From Pratylenchus scribneri (taxonomy: Eukaryota > Nematoda > Chromadorea > Rhabditida > Pratylenchidae), in assembly GCA_030063045.1 (NCBI GenBank), contig JAQSEB010000058.1, positions 1,426,001 through 1,490,000 on the forward strand: a stretch of DNA of 64,000 nt, given 5' to 3'. The notes under the pieces were generated by a model. That model made no database searches and was not told where the DNA came from. It saw nothing but the letters and a program-made list of their open reading frames with translations. Positions 1 through 13,800 of this stretch are shown in pieces; position 1 is the stretch's first letter, and each line of letters begins with the position of its first letter. The translations under genes were made by a program, and so were the position numbers.

Positions 1-3000
1 GGAACATTTTTGTTTATAATTTTGCCCTAATAAAATTATGTGTTCGAATTTTCAAATGGAGGAGGTAATACATCTAAAAATCCAAATTTAAAGGGAGATG
101 TTCAATTTTTTGGCCATAGGCGTGACATTGCCAATTTTATATTCATCCGATTCATCTGTAACAATTATCCACATATTTTTTGCCTCTAAAAAACGTATAT
201 TTTTTTTCCATTCATTTATGCCCGTCATAGATTCATTTGATGCTAGGCCCTAGGCGCGAGGCAATGGTTTTGGGGGATTTGGGAATGGCCGAATAAATAA
301 ATAAATGTGATCCTGCTGTCCCTTTAATACATATTTGGCAGGGATTGTGCCAAATTGTTTTTGGCAAAAATGCCCTCTACCCCACATTATTTTTTCCTGG
401 TAAACATTTAACGGGTGGATTTGATGGCCAATGGAAGGAGGGGGGAAAATGCGGGAAAATGGAGACAAAAAATTAATGGGGTTTTGCGACAATCAGTTGT
501 ATTTTGCTGGCAATTTGGGGATGGGCAAATTTTGCCCAAAAATATGATTAATATGAATGATGGTGATTTTTGGGGGTCACGGTGAATGTGAATGATGATG
601 AATGTGTTTAAATGGGGGGAGAGGAATAATGAAATTAGTGTGATTTATTCTTGGGAAATCATCAAAAAATATAATTTTTTAAAAATCACGTCATTCTATG
701 TAATGTATGGCTCAAATTGGAATAGATTGGAGAAATATAGTTTTTTAAAAATTAATCAAAAAATTAAGAAAAATGTAAAAAAAAAGAATGGAAAAGGAAT
801 GATTTTATGTAAAAAATTGGCCTTTTTTGCAATTAATTTTTCTTTCCTAGGCCGAATTAATTGAATGAATTGAGTCTTTTTGAATGGTAATTCCATCCAT
901 CCGTTTGGTGGGATTGCGAATAAAGACTGAAGATTGGCTGGGACAATGGAAAGAAAGGAGGGAATTGCGCGAAATGTGGAAAAAATTAAATGAAAATTTG
1001 GCCATGGAGAAAATGTGGGTGGAAACTGGAAAAGAAAAGGCATTGATAAAAAAAGGATTTAATAATTTTTTTTTGCCATAATTGCATATTTTTGAGGCCC
1101 TAGTGGCCATAAAATACTTGTTTATTTATTAAAATATTATTAAATTCCTCGGCCCAAAATTTGAACGTATTAATTATTAAATTATAAATCTAATTAAAAG
1201 CCATTAAAATTTCCTTCGTTTTTAATGATTTAAAATTAATTAAAAAATTTGCGTTTGAATTAAAAATGCTAATAAGTAATATTACACCTTGATATGATCC
1301 AATTAAAAATCCCAAAAAATTATGAAGCCGATATATTATTGGCCAATAGGTAATAAAGGAAATTGGGATGGGTCATTTTTTCTATTGTTAAGCCCCCTTT
1401 TAGCTGCTCTGTTTACTTCATTAAATCTTATTTTATAGAGAGGTGGCGGCTTCCCCCACCTTCAAAAAGAGGAAAATGGAAGCACAGAAACAATGATCGA
1501 AGGACAATTGTCCAATTAGTCAATAGGGAAGGTCGACTGGGTATGATCATTTCCATTATCCACTAATCTCGGATATTTTGGCCTCAAATTTTCAAAGTAA
1601 AAAAAATAGAATGGACGATCGTGAAATAAGGGAAAAGAATTATTATTGGGCCAAATTGGAGGAAAAAAAGCAAAAAAATGGTCAAAAGAAGTTGGACAAA
1701 AGCCAAAATGGCCGAATATGAATGGGAGGAAATGACCAATATTAAAAGAATTGGAGAATGGCCAAATGGTCACAGCAGAATGTGGCCATTTGAAGGGAAC
1801 TTTTCTCAATCCATCCTCGTCAAAATGCTTAAAAGTCACATTTTATGTGGAAGAATATTGAATTGAATGGGGGCAAATGCCATTTTGATGGGAAAAATCG
1901 GGAAATAATTTCACCGAGAAGTGAAGGGAATGGAATGGAAGAATTCAATAAATGATCATTCGGAGGCAAAATGGGGGCATTCGGCTGACTCATCCAAATG
2001 GCCAATAATAAAATGAAAAGGTGGATTGGCCATTGAATGGATGGATGGGGGGAATTGAACGGGGGGACACTCTCGAGAATATATTAATCGACATTTTTGT
2101 TGATTTGATGGAGAAAATTAGACATGGAGCCATTTTCGAGAAAAGGGAAAATTGCTCAATTTAATTTGGGAAAAATATTTAAATTTGGACAAGTTAATAA
2201 ATATTAAGCCATGAATTGGATGAATATTCTGGCATAAAATTGGTCAAAAGAAATGACCGGAAATTGAGAAGAAAATGCAATGCATTTTTTGGATTTTTGC
2301 CGCAGGTGCAAATTTCCTTTTGATTGTAAAATGGCAAAAAATGGCGGCGCCGGTTGGCTATAAATGAAGGAAAAAAAGTGGCCACAGAACCCAGAATAGA
2401 AAGAAGACTGCGCGTTTTTTTAATCAAATAAATTTGCATTCGATTAGAAAAATTCATTTGCGAGGAGGGCCAATCCTCTGATGAGCTGAATTTTATTTGA
2501 TTTTTGCTTAAAATACTAAAAATAGAGAGGGATGATTTTACATTAATAAGCATTTGTTGATTTTTTGGAAACAAAAAAGCCGATACTTTTTTGAACCAAA
2601 AAGGGATTAAGCCTTAAGGCTAAAGGTTACCTTAAACAAAATTGAGGTTTAGTTAGTGTCAGGAAAAAGTGGAATTGGTTTGTGGCTTTTCTTGTTGACA
2701 AAGATTTCAAAAAAATGAAAATAAAATGATTGATTGAGATGGAATTTATTTTTTATTTGAGAAGGGAATGGCCAAGTCTGGCCTCTGATCAATTTCTTTT
2801 TTTAACATTTTCCCATCCAGTCAATGAATGTCCAATCCATTTTCCATTCAATGGCCATATAAAAGAGTGGAAAGAGGGCAAAAAAGCCCCGCGGGGGGGT
2901 CGCCGTCGGAATTTTGTGTAAAAAAGCAATCAAGGCAAATGGAAATTGGAAAATGGCGCGACGGGGTTGGCCCCCAATATCCATTTGCTTATTATTTATT

Positions 3001-6000
3001 TTTGCTTAATCAGCTCACAAATTGGAATGGGAAATGGATTATTTGAATTTGAAACCATTTTTTTTGAAATGAAATTATTAGAAATTTTGGAAATCCCATT
3101 TGCATTATATTTTTTTGTGCTCTAGTTTTAATCACTATTTAAAAAAGATTGACCTTATTTAATAATAATATTCTAAAGAATGGGATTCCTTGAAAAATAT
3201 GAAAATTTCTTGAGAAAATAAAGTAGCTAAAGTACTTAAAAATACTGAAATTTGAGACAGTAAAAATTAACCATAATGAACTATAATAATATAACGCGTA
3301 GAACAGCACATAAATTTGGACTTAATTTGAGCTTTACTTTGGGGATTTCTTTAGGCAAATGGCCAAATGCTATATGGTCTTAAAATATGTAAATATCAAA
3401 AATTATTTGAAAATTTTAAAATTTAAGAACAAAGATATACATTGCCTTAATCGAAATGCCGAGAATCTGCCATTCTTGGAATATAAAATTTTGTTACTGA
3501 GGGGATTGAGAGGAAATTGTGTAGTCGCGCGCGCAAAACGGGAAAAAAACTTTACAATAGAAGAGGGAAAAGTCAATGGGGCAAATCGAAAGTTTTTGAG
3601 GGGAAAATGGGCAAAAATTGACGAGGAAATTGCAGAGAAGGGCAAGGAGAAAATGCAGAGGAAAATGGTCGGTTTTAGAATGGAAAGTTGACCGGCGGAG
3701 GGATAAAACATAAAAAAATGTGTTGAATGTGGAATTGGGGATGGACTGAATGAATGAATGAATGGACACTTTGTTGGAGGGAAACACACAAAAATGACGC
3801 AATTCAACGCAACCAAAATGGTCGATGAATGGGAGGAATAGGTCAAAAATTGGATGCGCACTGCGCAGCAGGGATAGAGTTGGGGGCGACATTTATTGAA
3901 AGTAAAGTTGCCTTCCCACAGGCATTTTTGGGCCATTCATCGAAGACAATTGATTTATCCTACCATATTTTTTGTCCCAATCAAAAAGCCCCCCTCAGGC
4001 GTCATCAATGAAATAATGGCCATTTAATAAATTAATTTTATATTTTACATTTTTTATTATGATCAAGAAATAAAATAAATATTTCGGCAGGTGGCAGGTC
4101 ATAAGGAGCGAAATCTTTTAGAAATATAAAAATTCGCATCGCCCTATCATAATTTTCTTGAATCATTGGGCGGCATAACGAAAAAGGATCTTTCTAATTT
4201 TTTTACCTTGCCGACATTTCCACTAGAATATGGCAATTGGTTTAGCTGATAAAATTTGCTATGCAAATTTATTGGAAAATAAAAAAATATGTGGGAAAGG
4301 TGCAAATATGCATTTTTTATTTATATGGCACATTTTTTCTTATTTTTATACAAAAATGAGCTCAATCAATGCACAAATTCCACTTTAGTTTTTTGGATTA
4401 TTAAGTTGGCATAGGTGAAAGAAAAGAATGATAAAGGCAAAAAAAGACAGAGGTCTAAAATTGGGTCAAAATGTGGGGAAAATTGTGGCACCAAAAAGTG
4501 GGCAAATTATCACAAAAATGGAAGCGAGAATTGGGGAATGGGGAATATTTTATTTATGGGAAGGTGAAATTTATTTTTTTTAAATGCCGCAAAGCATGAC
4601 AAAAAATGGAAGAACGGATGAATAATGCTTGAGAAAAAATCCACATACAATGATTTTTGATCTTTATCGATGTTAAATTTTGGGGAAATTTTGTGCAAAA
4701 AAAATTGATTGGATCGGATGGCTACTGGATTTTCAAAAAAGGATAAAAAATTGGAACATGTTGGAATTAATTATTCTTTAAAAACGGACAATTCATAACG
4801 AAAATATATATTTTAGTAAAGTTACATTTTATTTTTGCAATTCTTGGCAACCTCATTCAAATCTGTGCCACCAAATTTTCGCTGTCAATTTTTATGCTTG
4901 AATGGGCAAAGTGCACTCACAAATTCTCTTTCTGTTCCATAAATGCCAATTCTCTATTATTAGTTTAATGCTTTCCAAATGTTGGCATGGAATAAAATCA
5001 AATCAGTGTTAAAAATACGAAAATTATAAAAATTTTTTTTAACTATTCATCGAGAGAAAAATGGTCAAGTCCCCCCATTTTATGGTCTTTTGAAGGAGGT
5101 AAAAATTCCTTGGCCAATAAGAAGTCCAGCAGGAAACAAAAGGACAATTGAATAAGGGACAAAGGGGAAATTGAAATTTCCAAGGGCCTCCTCTTCCCTC
5201 ATCGCCTTTGACCCTTTTTTGGATTTTTTGGCACAAATTTGGAGAGCACAAAACAAATTCGGCAAAGGCCAAGGGAAAATCCTTGAAAACAAAGGAAAGG
5301 GAGGAAGAAGGAAAATTCCTTTGGACTTTTGCTTGGATTTTTGATGATCTTTGCAAGGAATCCAAGGATGGACTTTGGCCATTGGGGCCTCTTTTTGTTC
5401 TTATTTAGGAGGGGAAACCGCCATAAAAAGGAGGAAAAGGCCAAAGGGCCAATATGTGGGGGTGAGTACCCTTTGAATTTAGGAAAATGGGGGAAGAAAG
5501 GACTTTTGGCGACGTAAATTCGTGATTTATTTGGCTGTGAGGCCCAAAAGATCCGCGAGGGAATTTATGGCCAATAGGAAATGTTGCGCGCAAAGAGAAT
5601 GAAAATTTAAAAATTGGAATTTCATGTGTCAAAATTTTACATAAAATAATGAAAAAAATGCCATTGCTTCTCGAAGTGAATATAATATGGAAATTTATAG
5701 GGAGATTTACTTTCATTTTTTGGAATTTTCATTTAGAAAAGTAAACCCTTTTATTTTTCCATTACCTTTTTGCCTTCTTTGATTTCCCGACTCGCGCACA
5801 TTTGGTCTCGAATGGATTGGTATAATTTGGCCACCAGTCCTATTCTCTGGCAAAAATATTCAAACAGGGCAAAACAATCGACTCGAAAATGGGAAAAGGA
5901 AGTGAAAAATGAGGCAAACAGGAAAGGGCTTTGCGCCCTTTACGGCAAAAGGCCAAAAGCTAACATATTTTAATGGAAATATTTAATTTTATTTCAGTTT

Positions 6001-7802
6001 ATTCAATGCTTGCGTAGAGGTAAAAAAGATTAAATTTTTACCAAATTGGAAATTAAATATAGTCAAATTATTAATGGATATTTTTAGGCATTTTTGTAAA
6101 TTCTTTGCCAATGCCAAATTCCTTATTAATTTAATAATAGCTTTTAAAATATACGCCAGCCAAATAATAGAAAAAAAATAAAAATAAATTTCCTCAAATA
6201 ATTGGAAATTAACCAATTCATACGGGGAAGATTTGAATGATTTGAAAGCTCTTTGTCAAAAATGTCCTCTGCCGAAAGAAATTGGAAAGGAAAATGACCA
6301 ATGGCCAGTTGGTCGGAAGTCGGAATATGAGGCCACAAGGGAAAGGCCAAGTGGGAGAGGGGGTGGAAACAAATGAATAAATAAATTGGGCGCGACAACC
6401 GATGCCCTCCCCCCCCCCCCCCCTTCCACAATTTGCTTCCAATGCTGCGCTCATTTCGACCCTTCATCCGGATGTTGGCCTCATGGCCAAATTGTGTCCC
6501 CCACCTCTTAACAGTGGTCCCTTGTGAAGCCTTGGGCCAAGGCCATTGCACCCCTCTCAATTACGTTTTACGCCGTGGCCAAATTGGCACATGGCCCCCT
6601 TGAAAATATATGGAGGGTTGATGTGCCTTCAAAAGGAAGGAAAGCCAATTAGGCGAATTACTAATAGGAAGGTCAATTGGATTTGGGGATGAGAATTTGG
6701 AACAGCAAAGAGGAAAACAAACCCAAAAAAAGGAAAAATTAAAATATTTTGTATGGCTTAGAGAAAGTCCAAGCCATCACTAAATTGAATCAATCTTTTA
6801 TATCAAAATTACTCATTAATTCGATGGATTGGCCAAAAATTTTTAATAATTGTATTTAATAAAACCAAAATCATATATATTTTATTCGTTATTGAAACAT
6901 ACATTTTATACACAAATATTTTACAAATAATGAAAAAAAGAATCAATCAAATAATTAGGAAAAAGTCATAATTGAATAAAGATTGAATGGAAGGCCATTT
7001 TTGGCCTGAATAATGCCGTGGGCACGTTGAGCCGTTCTCTCCTTGATTTATAAGAAAGGCGGAAAGTACTGTATCAGCACCAGTGAAATGCTTTAAGGTT
7101 AAGGCTGATCTTCATTTATCCTCTCCCATTCATTTCTCTTGCATTTGAGGAGATAGAAAATGGTGATTAATTATTTCATTGTCTCCCAACCATTTGTCAC
7201 AGAGGATTCTTAAGCCTGAACCTGAACTAAAATTAGGTAGATGGTAGAGAGTAGATCAAAGTCTGTTTAGGATTAAGAAAATTGATGAATTTAGAAACCG
7301 AAATTGATTTGCTTAAAATAACCGAAAATAGGATAAAATGACACCAAAAAACCAACTTTTTGTCAAAATTCCATAATTAACATTTTAATAAGCCGATTAT
7401 TTGAGCCAAAAATAGTGATGATAAAATTTTATTTAATTTTATATTAAAATTTAAAAATTACAAAAAATTGGTATGGAAACAGGGAGAGAAGAAAGGCTTT
7501 GCAAATTGTGCGCAAATATCATTGTTGGAAATCATTCATAAATTTATAGACATGAAAATGATATATCGAAATTTTGGTATATTTTTATTTTAAAATTAAT
7601 TCAGCGACGAATTGTTGACAAGTACAATAGGACAAAGGGAAAAATGAATAACACAATAAACCCGAGGGGAATAATGGATGGAGGAAAAAAGTGGTAAAAA
7701 AGAAGAGAGGGAAATGTTAAGGAAAATGGAATTCAACGGGGTGGGATGGAAAGGGGCAACAATGTTTTTCTTCCATGTTGAATTTGACGGCCACAACACC
7801 GG
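1..7802. other. No gene recognised; AT-rich, purine-rich on the plus strand
   Basis: The open frames here are short, lack recognisable motifs and do not join into phase-consistent exons on either strand. The first 6 kb is rich in G and A on the plus strand (many GGGAAAATGG-like words), so reading frames are long by chance. A run of 15 C lies at 6409-6423. The last few hundred bases border the 3' end of the carboxypeptidase gene. I see no RNA gene or transposon end. Confidence 0.5.
6409..6423. repeat. Homopolymer tract of 15 C
   Basis: Uninterrupted C run in otherwise AT-rich sequence. Similar long C or G runs recur at 26711, 42956, 46222, 61503 and 62275. Confidence 0.95.
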
Positions 7803-7808
7803 TTTATT
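7803..7808 (-). terminator. Polyadenylation signal of the carboxypeptidase gene
   Basis: On the minus strand AATAAA lies about 31 nt after the TAA stop at 7839-7841, the expected place for a short nematode 3' UTR. Confidence 0.6.
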
Positions 7809-7838
7809 CAAATGAGGATTGAAAAGACAATAAATTTG

Positions 7839-10800
7839 TTAGCCATTGGCTCCTTTGCCGCCGCCATCCTCCATTTTTGACAACAATGCTCGCTGATTGA
7901 TGATTACATCCAGCACTTCATCTTCTTCATCCTCTGATTCACCAGATTGATAATCCTTTAAAAATTTGAATTTTTACATAATCAGAAAAAATAATTCATT
8001 TTATTTTTTTTAAATTCTCAAAATTTTTGTGATTTTCTCACATTTTTTAAAATCATAAATACACCACTAATTTAATATGTCCAAAATGCATTGAAAAAAA
8101 TAATAAGCCAAAAGTACCAAAGGGGGATAAACTGAGCGAAATTGACAAAATCAAAATTGTTGGTTTCCTCAAAATTTTAGCTCAAATTCTAAATTTCTCT
8201 ACCATAAAAATTAAAATATTCATTAAGCTATAAAATAGCTGGGTGGAGCAAATTTGAATGTACACAAATTAAATTTTGAGAAATAAATTCAAAGTGATAT
8301 TCCCTTTCTCTTTACTCTCATCTCTCACCTTTAAAGGGACCCGTTCGAAGCCATCCTTCCTTCGCCTTCCCCCATTTTGGACATTTCCTGTCGTCGATGA
8401 TTTGTTCCGCTTTTTCCAACCACGCATCGATTTGCATAAACAAAACTTGAATTGGGAAATTAAGGGCGAATAAAATGGAAACTGACCAATGAGAGTGAAA
8501 GCATTGCCAATGCAATGAAAGCAGCCGCCAAACTTCGTTCCCAGCTCATTCGGAATGGCCGATGCAAGGCAAAATCTTTCACTGTTGAATGGCTCAATGA
8601 AATCTAATTAATTCGAAAATTATTTTGAATAAGCTTTGCCATTCTCACCGAAAATGTTGCACTCATTGGGTCGAATTCTTCAGCGGAAACCAATGCCCGA
8701 TATTTGTCAGGTTCCAGGGCCAAATGGAATTGGCCATTTTTGGTGGTTTTGGCCAATCTGCTGCCATCTTTTCGACCGTCAATTGGCCAAACCGAAATTG
8801 TGGCACCAGCCAATCGATCGCCGGACATGTCGCGCACTGTGCCCGAAATGCCCTGTAAACGCCGTTCCAAAAGGGCCAAAAGTGGGCGTCGATTTTCGTC
8901 GAATAAATGGGAAATGCCCTGGCCCTCATAGCAACATCCAACTTGGACCAACAATGCGTCCGGTGCCGCCGCCCATTTCTCCCTTTCCATTGACCAATGG
9001 AATTCGGCCAACACCGGGGTTGAGGGTCGATTTGTGGCGCACATATCCTTGGGGCTCTGATTAGGGGAATTTGAGAGATATTTTGGGAAAAACTTTTCTG
9101 ATTTTTTTTGAACATACCATTCTCTATCTTTAATAAAAGGGCCTCTTCATTTAATTCAAATTGTCTATATTATCTTTTTATAAAATTACTCCATAAAATA
9201 ATAAAAATGATCGTCTTGGAAATGTCATCAATTTCCACTACCATTTACCCCCAATTTCCCATTTATTTCACCTGTTTAATTTGTTCATGTCCTTGTGAAT
9301 ATTGTTTGGCCAATGCGAATGGATTCACCGTCCAATTTCCTTTGGCCAATTCGGCCAATTCCCTTGCATCTTCCCCATCTTCGTTCGCACTTTGTGATTG
9401 GCTTCTTTCCATCGAAGGGAATGAGGCCACCACCGTTCCATTTTTGTTTATTCCCAAATCATGGCCTGGCCGCATTACATCAATGAATCGAACCTTTTTT
9501 TGGAATGGGATTTAATTTGAAAATTGAATTCAATTTATGGTCAAATTGAATAAAAGGACGCGGTAAAGATCAAAAAAGAATGGTCTACACTTGAGTTTTT
9601 TTTGCAAGTTAAATTCCCGCAAATATTGACTTTTGTTAATTCTATTTTTGAATTTAACCTTAGGCACAGCTATTTTTCCCTTTTCATTTTTATTCCGTAA
9701 ATATTTGATTACCGTATAAAATTTGGGACAGAAATATTGTCGTTTTGTGGCCATAAAACTAGGTCAAATATTACTTCTTTTAAAATCTTTCCTCCACCCT
9801 AATTCGAGCAATAACCAAAAACTAATACTATTTTTAAATTTCTCTTCAATTTGGTTTTATGCATTGCTAATTTTCTTGCCAAAAATAATTATTTATTTCA
9901 TTAATGATAAAATATAAAAATATCAATGCAAATTTATGCACTCTCTCACTTTGAGTCCGCCAGTGGCCAAAACAACGACAAAATCAATTTCGGGTATGGC
10001 CTCGAGGATTTGTGTGAGCAATGGAATAAATGGGGAAATTGTATTGTAATCATGGCAATTCAATTGGGTGCTGAAAATGGCAATGAAAATTGGCCAACCA
10101 AAAAAACTGACTGTGGAATGTCCGGGGCCAAAATGATTGTTGAATGGGTCAAAATTCGCTGAATTTGTCTGCTTTCCTCCTCCAAATATGCGGGCGTTGT
10201 GCCCGGCCCATTCGATGGGCCTTGTTCACAAAGACGGGCACCCAAATGATAGACAAGGGATTCAGTTTTCTAAGGCAAATTTTTGGTGAGATATGGATTA
10301 TTGGACATTTTAAAATATGGAATTATATTAATGCCCAAAATTCTCTATTTTATTTGGCAGCATTTTTCCTAAAATTGGCTCTAAAATATACTCTAATTTT
10401 GTACCATTTCCACAGCCATAATCAGCGTGTGCGGTCCTTTGTGTGTGCCAATTGCTCGCAACTTCATTCCGGCCACTTCGATCACTTTTGTTGAACAAAT
10501 CGACGATTTATCCAGTCGCTCATAGCCATATTGGGTTACCTATTGAATCAAAAAATAGGACCATTTTATGACCATTTCTAACCGTTTGCACTTGTGCTGG
10601 ACTGAAATGGTCGGTTGGGGCAATTGAAGGCAGTACAGAGAATTCTTTGACCTGATCGCGGCGTAAAATGTTCAACATTGTCTGGAAAAATAAATAAATT
10701 TGAATTAATCCATGTCGCCTATTCCAATTTTCCATATTTACATTTGGGTTCAAATTCGACCTTTTAAATTACAATAATTGGTGGAATAATGAGGAAGATG

Positions 10801-13800
10801 GCTTCTAAATTCCAAGAAAATACTGTACTTGGATATTCCCCGAAAAATATCTTGGAAATATTCCATCGGATTCATTGACATATTTCTGCCTGTTGGCATC
10901 ATCACCTAGCCCCAATCCCACTCTCTTTCCTTTTCCAATCCTCATCATTAAGAGTATTGTAGTGAGGATTGATAAAGGAATTCCATTTTATTAATTTCTT
11001 TTACCAACTAATAAATATGAAAAAAAGCAAAGCAAATAAAAAAGAAAGCACAAATTTTGCCTCTTGTTTTATTCAAAAATTTTGAATCAAAATTGTCTCA
11101 TTTAAAAAAAATGACAATAAAACAACAATTTTATAAAAAGCGGAAAAAGCTAAATCTAAACAAGCAAAATTGACTAGAAAAAATTGTGTTAGCTTTAAAA
11201 AAATTAAATTTAACTAAAAATGGGTCCTTTTTGGGATACTATGGAATGAAGGGGAAAGAGTGGAAATCCTGCCAAAAATAAAAATAACCAAAAAAGAAAA
11301 ACTAAAGCCATTTAGCCAAAACCAAATTTGCCTTCGGCACCAAATTTTTGGCAATATTTTCTGTCTCCATTTTCATTCTCTGTTGGATGATCACCTCAAT
11401 GATGGCTGTCAATGCGGCATCCAACCTTTCAATGGCCAATTCCTTTTCCGTTGAATGGCCACATCCAATGCCAATGCCCAATTGGAACATTTGGCCAAGG
11501 CCCATTCCATCGACCATTGCCGCCGTTTTTGTTTGGCCCAATTTGTCCTCGCAATGTGCCATCGCCGTCCCTTCACCTTCTTTTGAACCTTTCTCCGCTG
11601 TTTCGGTTTCCTTATTTTGTCCTTCTTCTTTCTTTTTATTAGCCATTTTCGATTCGTCCGGCAAATTTGTCGAGCCAATTGGGGTGAATGCTCTGTGAAA
11701 AAGGATTTTATTCATTTTTTGGAATTTTTAAACAAATTTTAATAGGCAGTCCTCTAAATGATGAGTTTTTAGCTAAAATTTGTCTTTTCTTATTGGTCCT
11801 AGCCCCTTCGAGGCTTAAAAATTAATTTATGGACATTAAAAATGAAAAAAAATTATTTCCGTCATTCAGAAACGAACCCGCAACCCTATTAAATTAACCC
11901 ATGTCCATTTCCATTCGACCTAGCATTTTTCAGTTACATTAGGCGCTCATTAAATTTCATAATTAAATTACAAAAATATTTAATATAAAAAATTCCAATT
12001 AATTTCAAACTCACTTCTGAAGGCTTTCATCGAATTTGTGTTGTTCAAAAAGACGTGGAGTATTCTCGCCGGCATTGAAAACCACCGAATGAGGTGGACC
12101 GGATGAGAAAATCAAAAGTGCGTCGGCATTTGCGGATTGCATATATGGCAATACACTGGCCTGAGAATATTCCGCCAAAATATGCAAACGAACACGTTCG
12201 CGGAGAATTTGTGCCTGGAATATGCCAAAATGAGTGGAAATAAAGATTGTTAGAAAATGCCGTATTCCCCCTAAAAACTGACCAATGCTGGCTCTTTGCC
12301 TGCATCAATTGGACAAGTGTGATTGGCCAATCTGCTCAACAATTCTCTGCCGGATGGGTCAATGCCAATGAGCAGCAATTTCAATGGGCCATTTCCTCGA
12401 ATGAATATTTGTTTGTTTGGAATATCCTCTCCATCGCATTCCATTTCCTTCAATGTGACATTCACAATTTTGGCTGGGCCCGAATCCACTTCAACGGTCA
12501 CATTTTGCGGCTTGTAGTTTTTATGCGTGATTTGGAGCTGAAAATAGAAATGAAAAATGATCAATTTTTGTTGGGCATTTTCTCATTTGTTTATTCAATT
12601 CAATGAAAAATTAATTACGCCCGACTTGTTATCATTTAAAATAACTGATTCAAGGACTGATCCAATTTAAATGTGTTTATTATCAAATTAAAAAGCAGCA
12701 ATCATTCTGATGATATTAATTTAATTACGCCAATAACAACAATAAAAATGCCGATAATCCATAATAATAAGGTCATTTTTAATTGTTTTATGGACACAAT
12801 TCCATCAATTTTAAAGAAGATTAATTTTATTAAATAGGTAACATTCTGCTCTTTAAATTGACACTAAATTCATCCAAGTTGGTTAATTCTTTAATGAGTT
12901 AACAGAAATGCCGACAAATTGGTCCAGAGAAAAGTTGGACTGTTCTGTCCCCTTTGATTATTGGTTGATTCAATCGATGGACTTACTGTATAATTGCCTG
13001 GGGGCAAAAGTCGCCAATATTCGCCCAGCAGTGTGGTTTGCACCGCTTTTCCAGTGCCACCCTCCACAATTGAAATTTCGGCTCCATTCACCGGCTTTTG
13101 CCCACTCGCATCATGCACAACACCTTTTATTCCGCTGTGCACTGCATCCATGAATGAAAGCAACGAAAATTTGTGCTGATTCCAAAGTGTGGGGATCATG
13201 TCGTCCTGCAGAGAGAGGATAAAAAATTAAAATATTATTTTATAAATACAATTTAATGGTTTTTTTCATTTAATAATTAATAATATATAATTTTATCCAA
13301 TTGTTGTTTAAGTGCTAAATTAGAACTCGATGCCGGAGTCGGATTATGCGGAGCTGGCTGATATATGTCAATTTTTAGGAATTGGTTTTAAGCAAAATTT
13401 AAATTATAATTCAGCTCTCAGATCTTATTTGGAATTTTTAAATTTGGGTAAATCTGGCATTTACTGACCAATAATCAGAGAGGATTTTGCTAGTTTCGCA
13501 ATACAGTAAATTTGATTTCACTGATTTAACTTAATTATTAGAAAAATTGATAAAAATGCTAGTCGATTGATTTAACAATATAATTTTAATAAGTTTTCTG
13601 ATCAATCTCAGTTTTTTCCAATTATTTTAACCGTTCCTTTTATTCCACTTACATAAGGGAATTTAAAGCAGCCCATTTCAATGGTAATTTCAAGCGAATT
13701 TGAATGCAAATATTGCCAATCTTGCATTCCACCGGCCAAATGATACCTAATAAAGAATAGCAAAATTGAATTCAATTGGCCTCCAAATTATTTTGATTTA

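Noticed and set aside
11302..11394. Extension of the carboxypeptidase exon to a TAG at 11302
   Set aside because: Splicing at 11394 (GAG|GTGATC) continues in phase to exons with a second transthyretin-like unit, a membrane span and an acidic tail, which completes the expected family layout.
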